The notes under the pieces are model-generated. The model made no database searches and was not told the origin of the DNA. It worked only from the letters and a program-made list of their open reading frames with translations. From Bactrocera neohumeralis (taxonomy: Eukaryota; Arthropoda; Insecta; Diptera; Tephritidae), in NCBI RefSeq assembly GCF_024586455.1, contig NC_065922.1, positions 34,220,089 to 34,284,088 on the forward strand: a stretch of 64,000 nucleotides of DNA, written 5' to 3'. Of this stretch, positions 12,411 to 24,555 are shown piece by piece. Made by a program: the position numbers and the translations under genes. Within the stretch, counting starts at the first letter, position 1. Each line of letters begins with the position of its first letter.

Positions 12411-12489
12411 ATATAGCCTTTTCGTTGAATAATCTTTACCAATCGAAAACACTTCTTCTTACGACAACCAATAATCACCGAAGATGTTA

Positions 12490-12840
12490 TATAAAACAAG
12501 AAAAAATGTTAACATTTTGGCACCAGAAGCTAAACACAAAATTTAATGGAATTTCTTTTTGAACTATTGTTCAGTTTATATGGAAGAAATATGCTATAGT
12601 TAACCGATCTGAACATTTTCGTCGGAGATTACATGGTTGCTTTAGGAAATAATATATACCAAATTTCGTGAATATATCTTGTCAAACACAAAGTTTTCCA
12701 TAGGCAAGAACTTGATTTGATCGTTCGTGCTAATATATGTTATAGTGGTCCGATATTTTTCGACAAATGAACTCTCGGAGTTTTGTTTGTAGAGATATAG
12801 CCTTTTGAGGTACGCAAGTTTTAGAATGTGGAGCTATTAA
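12490..12840 (-). repeat. Hairpin-ended dispersed repeat, partial copy
   Basis: Reverse-orientation copy starting at AACAAGAAAAAATGTTAACA with an eroded hairpin (TTGGCACCAGAAGC), followed by the ATATGCTATAGTTAACCGAT module and TGATCGTTCGTGCTAATATA. The far end is lost. Confidence 0.55.
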
Positions 12841-12958
12841 TTTAATTATTTCTTCTTATGGCTAATCGCTAATCAATCCCACCGTGCATATTTTATATAA
12901 AAAAAAAAATATTTTAAAGTCAATCACGCCTTATCACGATGCGCTAATATTATCATAA

Positions 12959-13508
12959 ATGATCCGGACTGACAAAAATGCCCCTTTTCACGTATTTTAA
13001 TACAAATCTATATCTTATATTGCAAACTTCATACCCTACATATTAACGAAAATGTGTTCAGTCGACTCATAAGAGATATTAATTTCGTCTGTGATTTCTC
13101 TGATGCCAACACAGCGATTTGCAATCACTGTTTTATTTTAACTTTTTCGATGTTATCGTCATTAGCAGAGATGGTTGGGCGACTCACATGAGGGAAGTTT
13201 TCGATGATTTCACGATCTTCACTGAATGATTTTTGCGTCCCAAATTCTTCTAATCGTGATAAAGTATATTACAAAAATACTGCTCAACATTCATAATTTT
13301 TTATTGCGTAGCTGTGATTCCAATGGAAGTACAAAATTCGTTCAATTCTTTTTCATGGTGAAATTCACCTGACTTTTCGCGTTATAAACAAACAGCTGCT
13401 TAACACACACTTATTGACATATGGAGTTCACACGAACACAAAAAAAATGTACAAATCTAGTATCGATTCGGTTTTTATAAATGAACCAGTCCGGATCAAA
13501 TTTGATTA
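12959..13508 (-). mobile_element. Deleted mariner (family B)
   Basis: Right edge carries CCAGTCCGGATCAAATTTGA, the family B terminus; left edge has TGATCCGGACTGACAAAAAT. The interior matches, in order, the N-terminal half of the copies at 32261-33592 and 34497-35217 (CTGTGATTTCTCTGATGCC, then a TTTTTCGATGTTATCGTCA block). The catalytic region is missing. About 550 bp against roughly 1.3 kb for the near-complete copy. Confidence 0.65.
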
Positions 13509-15779
13509 CTTGGTAAGAGGGGGAAGAAATTGGACTATTGTTTCAGAATTTAAGGCCACACACCGTACTAACATCTTTTCCTCATCTACATAAAAAAACT
13601 GCACATCGAAATATTTTGCTCTATTTCAAGATAAGCTATAATTGACGTCGTGGATTTATTCTGATTCTGAATAAAAAAATCACTAAATCATTAATTCGAA
13701 TGGCTTGAGAAATAATGTGATTTTGTTTGATTAAAATTTGGTTAATTAATTTTGAAGCATTATTTAAAAATCTGCCCAATTAATCTGGCAGGCCACGTGA
13801 GCACGTATTTTCATTATCATTCATTATCCAACTTATCTCAGGTTGATATGCAAAAGTAACAGTAAATGCGCATTTTTTAATTCAAACTGAATAAATATTA
13901 TTCCACATGACACATGATGGGATTTCTCGAACCTTAAGTGTTAAAATACATCACCTTTAGAACAAATATCGTCAAACTGCGACGAGTGCTATAAATTATA
14001 ATGAGGAATTACAAAATGCAGTCGTCATTCCTAAAGCAAATTAAAGAGAGATTTTTTTAAAGTATGCACTTGCTGCAGGTAATGGATTTAATCATAAAAT
14101 CAACAATGGATTTTTTTATCTACCAACAATTAAGATAATACGACTGGTTGTCGCCTAAAGGTAGGCAACATTTTTTAAGAATAGAGTGATTGTAAAGAAT
14201 TTACTCTTGCACAATTTAAGATGACAAACTGAAATCCAATATGCAATACATTTAATAATGTAACTTAAATTATTTAGCGTTTCTTAACGAAAGTTGACTT
14301 CTTTTATAATTATTTTTAGATTATGGCTACTATTGGAGAATTGTGTGCTATTCTTATAACTTATTGTTGCCTACTTATGAGGGCAAAAGCGCTTCAAAAT
14401 ATGTTCTTTTTTTAATTTTTTTTTAATTTGCATAATAACATTAATTTTAACAAGTTCGAAATATGATTTCATAACTTTTGGTAACTCAACATATAAGAAT
14501 CATGTTGGTATACTTAAGCGAGTCAAGTTTAAATTAAAAGCAATTATGGCAGTAATCTAAAGCAAATAAGTAAAAAATATGTATAAACAAAAAATTCGTT
14601 TTCCTGTCATAAATTTTAAACGAATCTTTCTGCGATTATATCATGGAAAGTTAACTTAATTTAATAGCTTCCATCGCAAATAAATAAACCACATGAAGAT
14701 CACATCAGTAAAATCTTGAATGCTTTCAACTAAAGCTCAAGCCGACATTCAACTTCCTTTCGAGTTGGGTATATTACTTACATATATGTATATGTATATA
14801 GAAATATAGAAACAAAACGCAACTTTGGTAGTTCAACGCTCCAGCTAATTTCTATCTGGCAACACAACAACAACAGCTGTGTTTCGAAGTTATTACGCGC
14901 GCTATTGCCAATTGTAGTGATATATACATATGTACATGTATGTACATACAAATTCCCACACATACCTACTTATACATATATATGTATGTATGTGTAGAAA
15001 CTTAATGAGCCTTTGTTCCCGCTTTCATGCAGAACGAACAGGTTTACTAATTTTTTATGGTACTTATTATTGTTCTTAATATTTTTTACTTATTTCTATT
15101 CACATTCTAATTGTTCTTTTCCGACCAGCAATAAAAATCAAATTTGAAATAGCAACAAAGAATTTTTTGCACCACAATTATTGTGAACCAGAACTTCACT
15201 TGCTTTTTGATTTTGACTACCCCTTGCAATCACTGAGGCTTAACCACAAAATTTTGTGAGATTAGATGCTTGTGCGCTTTGGAGGTTAGTCAACTATGAA
15301 AGAGTAGTAATTACTGAGACACAGAAAAAACTATAAGTTTTACACCTGCCAAAGTTTAAGATAAACAACATTAAAATTATTGATTATATCTTAAACTTTC
15401 GCTGGTGTAAAAGTCTGATTGACGGTTGTATAATTTAAACTTGCGCTTCATTGTAATTTTGAGCATCAAACTAGCAACGACTCCGCCTACTTTTGGAGCA
15501 CAGTAAGGCTATTGCACAACTTATTTTCATAATAATTAGATTGATACGAGTATAGATAATTTGAGAATAAAAGATCCTAATAATTTTCTGTTGTTTATAA
15601 AATTATATATCAATACAATTTTTCATACCAAGTATTTACTATTAATAAAAAATATATATTCTCTCGAGTATTTTCATATCCATGCGTTGAACACAGGCAG
15701 CAAAGTCAGTCCTTAGACTGAGGAAATTCTGCTTATTACTTGATTGCAATAAAGGGTATACTAAGATACTAAGTAAGCT
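13509..15779. other. AT-rich non-coding stretch
   Basis: No gene found. CATATATGTATATGTAT-type microsatellites occur near 14780 and 14925-14990. A 61-codon minus-strand frame at 14778-14963 is driven by that repeat. Confidence 0.55.
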
Positions 15780-16068
15780 CCTATTTCTAACCGGTACCAT
15801 GGACCCCAAAATTTCATTCACTTCCAGAGAAGAATGGTGTTCAGGAATACAGGAATTAGTATTTATATAGATAGGTTCAAACTAGATAATCCAATAAGAG
15901 TTGGTGTCCTTGCAACAAAACTAGAATCGCCTTCCTTCTACCAGACCACAGCAGCGTCCTCCAAGCACCGATCATAGCAATTAAAGAAAGCCTTCTTGTT
16001 CTGACAAAGAGTGCGCTCACAACAAGAAATATAATTTTTAATATACTTGTAATGTAAGCGGCTTTGAA

Positions 16069-16132
<64 letters not shown>

Positions 16133-16620
16133 GGTTTAGACATATACAGTGAAAGAATGTCTTGATCTCTTAATAGATCTAATATTCTATTTTATGATAA
16201 ACCTACAATGGGTTCCAGTATATAGTGATATTTCTGGTAACTGTGAAGCAAATAACCTAGAAAGAGCAGTTACCACCCTACAATTAGAGTAGACCCCTGA
16301 CTTGCTCAAAAAGTAGGCAAATGTAGCATGAATAGAATATGGGCGGCACATGACGACTATTAAAATTGAAAAAGAATGACATTAGATCTCTTGTGGGAGG
16401 GCTAAAAGGTTACTGTCTAAATGGCAGACATGTCAGCAGACTGGGAATACTATACAATAACTATTGTAGAAGCTGACAGGAGGAAGAATAAAAGAACACT
16501 ATATATCACATCTTCTATGTGAAAGCACAGATAAAACTATTTGTATGGATGAACTTCTTTCGAAGCACGGGATAGAGGACATAATAGAATGAGGGTCGAA
16601 ACAATCTGAACGATAATATA
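15780..16620 (+). mobile_element. Non-LTR retrotransposon fragment (RNase H and C-terminal tail)
   Basis: In the plus frame around 15860-16010 a degenerate RNase H start is readable (ISIYIDRFKLDNPIRVGVL, then SFYQTTAASS). Around 16430-16570 a degenerate zinc-knuckle-like tail follows (ETI/NTISHLLCES-type segment ending in MDELLSKHG). This arrangement is typical of the end of I/R1-type ORF2. A (CT)n block at 16072-16129 interrupts it and stop codons are frequent. Confidence 0.5.
16072..16129. repeat. (CT)n microsatellite, about 29 units
   Basis: Uninterrupted CT dinucleotide run of 58 bp with a single terminal substitution; likely length-polymorphic. Confidence 0.95.
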
Positions 16621-16724
16621 ATAAATTTCTTGTATGAATAATTTTTGATTACACATCTTTACAAATTTTGATATGGTTATAATATTTGTTTATTATATTA
16701 AATAAAGTTCATTAGGCGATTTGT

Positions 16725-17735
16725 ACGATGAGTGAAATTATTCAAGAAAGAAGTTCCATTAAATTTTGTGTGCGGAATCAAATTTCTGGTCCGAAAGGTT
16801 CAGAGTGTTGGAAGAGGCCTTCGGTGATTCATTGTTTGTGATGAGCAAGAGTTTTTGATTGGTACAAATTATTTGAAGAGAATCGAGAATGCGTCCAGGA
16901 CGGCCATCAACATCAACTGATGATCAACACGTCAATAAAATAGAGGAATTGGTGCTTGAGAATCGACGACTAACAGTCAGAGATCTTACTGAGTGAAAAC
17001 CATTTTGAAAGATCATTTGGGCCTAAGAAAAGTGAAAACACAATTGGTTTCAAAATCACAATATTTTTTTGAAAAATAGCGTCGCGTTAACGTCTGTGAA
17101 ACAATTATTTCCGACTACCAGGATGTCATGAAAAGTATTACTGCTGGCGATGAATCTTGTATTTATGTTTATAACCCGGAAACAGACGATCAGTTGGCCG
17201 AATATCGGGGCAAAGGTGAGCCGAAACAGAAAAAACCATGTCAAAGCATTCGATTATCAGGGTGTGGTGCACTCTGAATTAATTGCGGGCGACCAAAATG
17301 TCAACAAGGAATATTATTTGGGTGTTATGCGTCGTTTGCCCGAAGCTAATTATGAACCGACAATTCTTGGTTTTTGCATCACGATAATTCACCGTCGCAT
17401 ACTGCATTAATTCTTCGTGAGTTTCTCGCCAAATTTTCAACCAATATCGTTCCGCAATCACGGTATTCGGCTGATTTAGCTCCGTGTGGCTGCACCACCG
17501 CTCCGGCAAAACCGTTTTGAGTCAATCAAAGACATTAAAGGTCAATCGCTACGCGTATCGAAGGCTATTCCGGAATTTGACTTTAAGAACTGTTTCGAGG
17601 ATTGGAAAACACGTTGGCACAAGAGCATTGGGGCCAAGGGCGATTACTTTGGTGGGGACAATATAGATTTTGAAGAAAAAATTAAGAATTTTAAAATTAT
17701 GAACAAAGTCTTACTATTTTTTGCCCACATTATAA
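16725..17735 (+). mobile_element. Mariner transposon (family A), longest copy, multiple stops
   Basis: Reads through most of a mariner transposase in pieces: start GATGAGTGAAATTATTCAAG (MSEIIQ), GRPSTSTDD and ENRRLTVRDL (DNA-binding linker), then the first catalytic block (17100-17160), DYQGVVHSELIAGDQNVNKE and YYLGVMRRL at 17240-17330, a degenerate second catalytic block near 17380, and DFKNCFEDWKTRWHKSIGAK at 17580-17630. The terminus AGTCTTACTATTTTTTGCCC lies at about 17708-17727. Stops and frameshifts make it inactive. The left inverted terminus was not found, so the 5' edge is approximate. Confidence 0.85.
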
Positions 17736-18087
17736 AAAAATGCACTTGTAAGGGATATTATGGTTAAGAATTTTTCTTATTTTTAATAAATTAATTTTAA
17801 GAAGAGGAGCAACAGCAGCCAAACTTTTCAAGAGATGCTTAAAAAGATAATGTTCACTTAAAAAAAAGCTTTATTATAAACTTATATACGAGTACTTATA
17901 TTTGAAACAACGGTACCACGCCCTTAAAGATACCAATTTCCAGTTGCGTAATTTTTATATCTCATTTGGATGATAAATTTTTAGCTGGTGAGGAACAACA
18001 TAGCAGTAACTGGTTGAACTACTTATAAATTGAGCTCTGCGAGTAGCTGTGTGACATTTTCAACGAAATACATGAATCACGTAAAAA

Positions 18088-18359
18088 GAACCCACGCAGA
18101 AGGTTAAATAATGTGTAATGTGAAATAATACGAACTTATTCAAAAAGTAAATGTCATGAACCAAAATTCAAATACATATTATAAATACTTAAAAAATACA
18201 TATGTATATAGTGTGTGACATATATTCCGAAATATGAGTGTATGAACCCACAGAAGGTTAAATAATGTGTAATGTGAAATAATACGAACTTATTCGCAAA
18301 TTTACATATTATAAATACGTACATATGTATATACACATATATTCCGTATGAGTGTATGA
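18088..18359. repeat. Tandem duplication, about 156-bp period
   Basis: The block starting GAACCCACGCAGAAGGTTAA at 18088 recurs at 18244 (GAACCCACAGAAGGTTAAAT). It shares TAATGTGTAATGTGAAATAA and a downstream CATATGTATATA and GAGTGTATGA ending. The second copy lacks about 30 bp. Confidence 0.85.
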
Positions 18360-19349
18360 CAAGTGAGATTTTCGAAGTTAGTTTACTGGACGCAAGCAAT
18401 TGAAAAACATGTTTCTGTATATGGTATTTGGCAGAAAATAAAAAACAAAATTAAATAGGTGTGTCCGCCGCAGACAAGTATTTCATTTAAATTCGCGCAG
18501 ATAAGCGCCAAAAAATCCACATCTGCCCGAGCTAATTACTTTATAGGGAAATTAAATATACTTGCAGGTTATATTTAAATGAATATTTTATGTAAATGCG
18601 CAGGCGCAAGCTATGCAGCTTAAGGAGGTGTGTAACAAAGTAACGTGCGACAGGTGCGTTTATAAAAGGTTCAATATAAGTACAGCTATTGTTACAAATT
18701 TTCAACACTTAATATATATAGCCCTCGACTGGGATTTTTTACAGCAATAATCGTTCAGCAATGGTTCATTCCGTGCAGCTTATCACAGACAAAAAAAGTT
18801 ACAAGAAAAATAATATTGTGCAGAAAGTGGTTCTTCGATGATTTCGTAATGGATTCCACCTCTGTGGTGAATTTTATTTGTGCACTCTCAGAAAAAGCAT
18901 TTATTTTTTGGTGCAATTTTCTTTGCTTTTCTGCTACAATGAGTTTTCTCGGTCTAAAGACTATCTTTGAATGCTTTGTATTACAAGTATACTTCCGCTC
19001 TAAATAATGCTGACTTCCAGAAATTTTCTATGGGGGTCTGCAAGCGTGACAGTCTGAAAAATGCGATTTTTGGGACTTAAAAAAAACTATTGTATCAATT
19101 GTTTTAAACGTTTTGAAGTACATATTATCTTAAGAATACATAGTAAAAATCTTTTGAGAAACACTAAATATTTTTCGAGTTACACGTGATTACTGATGCC
19201 GTTAAAAAAAGGTCATTCACTGCTGCAGTTATTCCTACTTTTTCCGTAGACGATACATACAAATATTCTCTACTAGAAGATATGGTTCGTACAATGACCT
19301 ACGGTCTGTGGAAAAAAATGCTTAACTAAAAGACTTAAAAGATAAGAGT
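18360..19349. other. Non-coding stretch with a possible TATA box
   Basis: TATAAAAG at about 18661-18668 resembles a core promoter element, but the ATG that follows near 18760 opens only a 27-codon frame and no supportable exon was found. A 63-codon frame at 18816-19007 has no recognisable domain. Confidence 0.4.
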
Positions 19350-20200
19350 GTGACAAACAAGTACACGTAGTGTCGAGAATATTGCTGCCACTAGCGCATC
19401 AATTGGGGATGATGACCAAAATCAGTCTCTCATACGTCGTTCTCAAGCGTTGGGCATCTTGACCTACACCCTTACAAGATCAAATTGACGCCAGAACTAA
19501 AGCCGCTTGACCAGCGGAATCGTGGTGTGCTCGTGAATTGTGCTGAGCAACAACTTGAAAATGATCCGGATTTTCATTGAAGAATCATCTTCAGCGATGA
19601 GGCTCATTTCTGGCTGAATTTCTTCGTCAATGAGCTAAATATGCGTTATTGCTCAGGCAGAAATCCTCACGTACTCCATGAGTCACCATTGCATCCCAAA
19701 AAAAAGTATTTCTTCCATGATGATCAAGACCGGCACGTTACTGTGAATGGGAATCGCTACCGCTCAATGAAATCCGAATATTTTTGGCTTGAATTGAATG
19801 ATATGGACTTGGACAATATGTGGTTTCAACAGGATGGCGCCACAAGCCACACAGCGAATGTGCCAATCGAATTTGGTGAACATATTATCTCACGAAAGGC
19901 CACCTCGGTGTGCGATTTGACGCCGTTAGACTTTTTCCTATGGGGCTACGTTAAGTTCATGGTCTTTGGCAACAAACTCGCGACGATTGATGAACTTCGT
20001 ATGAATGGGCAACGTGAAATTGCAATAGTATAGGACGATTTATGCTTGGAAACTGTGAAAATTGGGCTCAGGGTGTGGACTTGCAGAAGTCCAGCGTGCC
20101 CGTGGTGACCATGCAATAGAAATGAAGTCCATGCATAATGGCATCGAATGTACTTTCACAAGAATAAAGAATTTCATTGATATCTCAAACCGTTTTTGTT
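19350..20200 (+). mobile_element. Mariner-superfamily transposon (family E), broken
   Basis: The plus strand encodes a decayed IS630/Tc1/mariner transposase. A helix-turn-helix-like RRSQALGI segment lies near 19440, FSDEAHFWLN near 19590 (first catalytic Asp), WFQQDGATSHTAN at 19820-19860 (second), and LTPLDFFLWGYVKFMV at 19920-19965 (third). Compared with its intact relatives a stretch between the RYCSGRNPHVLHESPLHP part and the FFHDDQDRHVTVNGNRYR part has been lost. Frameshifts precede 19641. Inverted termini were not identified. Confidence 0.8.
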
Positions 20201-22679
20201 TTACATTTGTAGGGCTCTTATTGAAAACCCGTTTATAACCTATCGAAATGGGTAAGAAAAATCACACTTCTTAGTTGTGCCCCATAAAGTATTATAGCAT
20301 TTAGAAGATTTCTAACAATCATTGTGTCGCAGAATAATATAAAATTAAAATTCTTAAAGCAAATAATGATGTCTTACAAACACAAGTATTTCCTACTTTT
20401 TTCATGCGAATAACGCAAATATTTACACCGGCTACACACGCCAGTCGCCCACAACAACATTTTGAGGTTAATGGATCCTCTAGTAAAGCGGCAATTTCAC
20501 AAACGTGTCTATGTGGTATGTATTTGTGTAACGGGGCAGTGACAAGCTGTTTGCAGAAGCGTTATTCGAACCAACAAGAAATTGTTTATGAAAGCCTTTC
20601 ACCTTTCAAAGGCGCTCGAAATGCAATTGCACTTGTATTTTTTTTTTCTATTTTTTTATGGCAAGTGAAATTTTAAACACTTACCTCGGTCCGTGTTTTT
20701 GTGTTGTGTTAGAGTACTTTTTAGTGCGCTCCAATGACGTTTGGTCGCCTCGGTATTTGCTGTGTGTGTAATTTCAGTAGAATAGTTTGTTTTATTTACG
20801 GTTTTTTGTTGTTTGATAATTGAGCTGCCACCTTGCAACACAGCAAATTATGTGGGTATGTGTATATGTATGTGTTCGTGTATTTGCAATATCTAGAATA
20901 AACAAATGCATTGTTGTTTGCGTAAAGTGTAATTAAATACAGTCAATTCTAAGATAATGTGTAATGTGACTTACTTTTGTGCAGCAACATGCGCTTGATT
21001 GGTTCGTGGAGTAGTTAGCGAAATGGTTACCGAACTGGTTAGCGAACTGGTTACTGTGCTGGGCGCTTACTTATATGAATCGATGCCTCATTATCACGTG
21101 AAAAGCATTGCTGTTGTTGCTTTTTTACTTAAAATTTCTTTGTTCTGATGCATGCAAATTTGCTTGGCTTATCGCTTTTCATTGCACCGATGGTCACAGT
21201 GACACCTTCTCATTCCTGAAGTTTTTGCTGTAACGTTCTTAAACAGCAGTGTATCTTTTCGCCGATTGTTGCTACATTTTTTGCAACGTCTGCAAGATAT
21301 TGCATTTGGCAATAATATATACTTATACACATATGCATAAGCAGATATGTGTCCAGGTTCTCAACTTAATAAATATTTTTTATTTACTTTTTCCCATTGG
21401 TTTACATTTCGGTTAGTAACTTTTTCACATTTTTGTTTTGTTGCATACTGCTTTTATTTCTTCTTTTTTGCGTCAGCCCAAGCTACTCCCATCCTCTCCT
21501 ATTCGAAAGGAGTGCTGCCCAGTTTTACTTCATTTTTTTGTTGCTGTTACTATGAAGTTTAACAATTTCATTCGCATTGTTAGCCATTATATTCGTATTT
21601 CAGTGGATCGAGCACATTTGTATGGTACGGTTCAATTCTGACACGTTTTAGTGCTAAATTAGCGCAATTGTCTCAAAAAACTAAAGCTCGCATATGTGTG
21701 AATGAGTGTACACAGAGAACAAGTGAAATCATTGCGAAATGTACTATGATCTTGAGCAGCGATCACTAGAAATCTAAAAACAAAAAATAAAAAGAAAAAG
21801 AAAAAGAAAAATAAAAATAAAATTAATGTTTCGTTAAGCTGTTGAGCTGAGCTGTAGTGAAAATTAGTGAATTGAAAGCGTGAGAATTATGTCTAAGAAA
21901 TAGAATATATACATATGTATATATTTCAAAGATCAGCAGCCTAGTAAGCAATATCGTGATTTGTGTTTAAATTCTGTTTCTAAAATATATGTTGTATAAA
22001 AGTTATTGATTAAACGTTCTCTATGAATCATGAAAATAAACAATTAACTAGTGATGAAAGAGTGCTAATTACCGCTCTCAATCAGCCACATAGCCAAATC
22101 ATAATTCGGTTCACTAATAAAACGATCAGTGATCTTTGAACCGCAGCAACTTTAGGCATGTTTACACTCAAAGCAACACCAGCAGGTGAATGCGCCGGAT
22201 ATTTTTCTCTTTTTCTTTGCTAAAATAATCATTTATTTTTTGACGGGTATTCTGTGAGTAATCGAAAAACAATTTAGAAAAAGTTCGCGTTATTCCTAAT
22301 AAAAATAGAAAAAATAAGATGAAATGCAAAACATTCCAAAGAATCGTTAAACCATTCGTTCAAGTTCATTTGCACCGATTTCAATATTAAACAAGTTTAT
22401 ATCTCATCAACATATAACAATCACCCTTAATTCGAACAGTGCTTACCTCAACGTGTGAATAACAAAAGCAAATACATATAGAAATGAATATTAACGTTTA
22501 TTTAAATAATATTTGCAGCAAATAGCAAGTGCTAAATGCTATTTATTGTCAGTAAAAATGAATGTTAATCAAGTTAGTGATGGGAATGTGGTTTGGGAAG
22601 AGTGCCTGAAATGGCTGAGTTGTACTTATAGGAGAACTCTATAGCCACATGATTTCCGGCTCATTTACTAATTGTTGTT
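20201..22679. other. Intergenic, no gene recognised
   Basis: Contains a short direct repeat around GGTTAGCGAACTGGTTA (21008-21055) and an A-rich low-complexity patch AAAAAGAAAAAGAAAAAT near 21790. ORFs at 20404-20676 and 21347-21641 have no recognisable domain. Confidence 0.5.
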
Positions 22680-23325
22680 TAAATATAAACAAACAAAAAG
22701 TCAAATTCGGTTGCATCGATACTACAATACCCTTCACAAGTACCAACAATTTCTTACAGGAACTTAATTCCGATCGTTTAGTTTGTATGAGAGCTATATG
22801 CATTAATTATAAAGATTTGAATAATTTCTTCGGAGATTACACCATTGCCTCGAACAATAATGCATGTCAAGGTTTCCGAAGTCATCTCGTCAAAGAAAAA
22901 GTTTTCCATACTAACAATTGCTTCCGATTATTGAGTTTGTATGGCAGATATATGCTTTAGTGGTCTCGGAATACTTTTTTCGGAGATTGCACTGTTGCCT
23001 TAGACAATAATAATTGCCAAATGAAGGTATCTTATCAAAAGAAAAGACTTTCCATACAATACTCGATTCCCATCATTCAGTTTGTATGGCAAATATGTTC
23101 CAATAATCCGATAACCCCGATTCCGACAAGTGAGCAGCTTCTTGGGAAGAAAAAGAAGTGAGCAAAATTTCAGATTGATATATCGAAAACTGATGGACTA
23201 GTTCACGTATACACAGATAGGTGGGCATATGAACGGTCGATCGGACGATCGGATCTCGTCATGGTCATAATATATATATTTTTATTGGGTCTCCGCTCGT
23301 CATGCTGATCATTTAAATATATATC
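22680..23325 (-). repeat. Hairpin-ended dispersed repeat, long copy
   Basis: Reverse-orientation copy beginning with a degraded hairpin (AATTCGGTTGCATCGATAC, then AATACCCTTCAC). It contains three modules with GATCGTTTAGTTTGTATG or CATCATTCAGTTTGTATGG and a CGGAGATTACACCATTGCC block, and ends near GGGTCTCCGCTCGTCATGC. The ORF at 22649-22960 is incidental to the repeat. A non-LTR fragment abuts its right edge. Confidence 0.65.
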
Positions 23326-23328
23326 TAT

Positions 23329-24270
23329 ATATCTTCTTCTTTATTGGTACAGACAGCGCTTACACGGTTATAGCTGAGTTAACAACAGCGCGCCAGTCGT
23401 TTCTTCCTTTTGCTAATAGGCGCGAGTTCGAGTTATCAAGTGCAGCCAGGTCCTTCTTCACCTGATCTCTCCAACGGATGGAGGTCTTCCTCTTCCTCTG
23501 CTTTCACCAGCAGGTATTGAATCGAAAACCTTCAAAGCTGAAGTGTTCTCTTTCATCCGAACAACATGACCGAGCCAGCGCAGCCGCTGTCTCTGGATTC
23601 GCTGAACTATGCTCATCGTTCCATCGAATGCGATGTTCGCCGTTGTCAAAGCGCAAAGGATCATAAATCTTCCGCAGAACCTTTCTCTCGAAAACTCGTA
23701 ACGTCGACTCATCAGATGTTGTCATCGTGTATGCCTCTCCACCATATAGCAAGACAAAATACGTTCGATAGAATCTTATATGCGACGTTGAGGAGGCTTA
23801 TTCTACGGTAGTTGACGCAGATTGTGGCGTCTTCCTTTTTGTTGATTGGGCAGAGCATACTTAAGCTTAGAAGCTGATGCATGCTTCTTATCAGTTCCTC
23901 GCCGCCGTGTTTGAATAGCTCGGCCGGCAATCTATCGGCCCCAGCCGCTTTGTTGTTTTTCAGACGGGTAATTACTATTCGGACTTCTTCATAGTCGGGC
24001 AATGGAACGTCTGTTCTATCGTCATCATTCAGCAGACTGAAGAAGTGTTCCCTCCATCATTTTATTATGGTTTGAGCATCGGTTATTAGATCACTTCTGG
24101 AGGTTCTACGAGAGTATGCTCCGGTCTTGAAACCTTCTGTTAGTCGCCGCATCTTTTCGTAGAATTTTCGAGCATTTCCCCCGTCGGCCAACTTTTCAAG
24201 CTCTGCATACTCAGGCATTTCGGCCTTTCTCTTTTTTGTCTGCAAACGCGTCTCGCTTCCCTCTTCAGGT
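23329..24270 (-). mobile_element. Non-LTR retrotransposon fragment (reverse transcriptase)
   Basis: Minus strand, from upstream to downstream: an N-terminal linker (EYAELEKLADGGNARKFYEK, 24057-24245); the RT finger region with RLKNNKAAGADRLPAELFKH (23900-23990); NYRRISLLNVAYKILSNV near 23800 (RT motif 2); then a deletion joining directly to YGGEAYTMTTSDESTLRVFE and RKVLRKIYDPLRF (about 23660-23750) and a final WLGHVVRMKENTSALKVFDS region. The palm with the catalytic Asp pair is missing, so it is dead. The 3' end is TCTTCTTCTTTATTGGTAC at 23331. Confidence 0.85.
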
Positions 24271-24369
24271 TTTGTTTGCCATGGTCGTCATGAAAAGGGA
24301 GGTCTCTCATCCGAGGCTATTGATTGGTTTCCATGGGAGCCGTTTTACCTTGACTAGGGATGGTTCGCC

Positions 24370-24555
24370 TTGGTATAATACCAGAAGTCGTGAGCTGCTT
24401 GAGCCATATGTAAAAGAATCATTTCTGGTCACTCCCATGTGAATGGCGATCAGAGAACCTTTCTCACTTTCGTGAGCTCCATTCACTTGGGAGTGGCCAG
24501 AAACGATTCTTTTACATAAGAATCAAACAGCTCAGGGCTTCCGGTTTGAGACCAA
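24370..24555. repeat. Imperfect inverted repeat (snap-back), about 78-bp arms
   Basis: The left arm (24370-24447, containing CATATGTAAAAGAATCATTT and GGTCACTCCCATGTGAATGG) is the reverse complement of the right arm (24478-24555, containing CCATTCACTTGGGAGTGGCC and CGATTCTTTTACATAAGAAT), with a 30-base spacer. It lies at the 5' edge of the non-LTR fragment. Confidence 0.8.

Noticed and set aside
20404..20676. 90-codon open frame on the plus strand
   Set aside because: No recognisable motif and no flanking gene signals; length is expected by chance in a window of this size.
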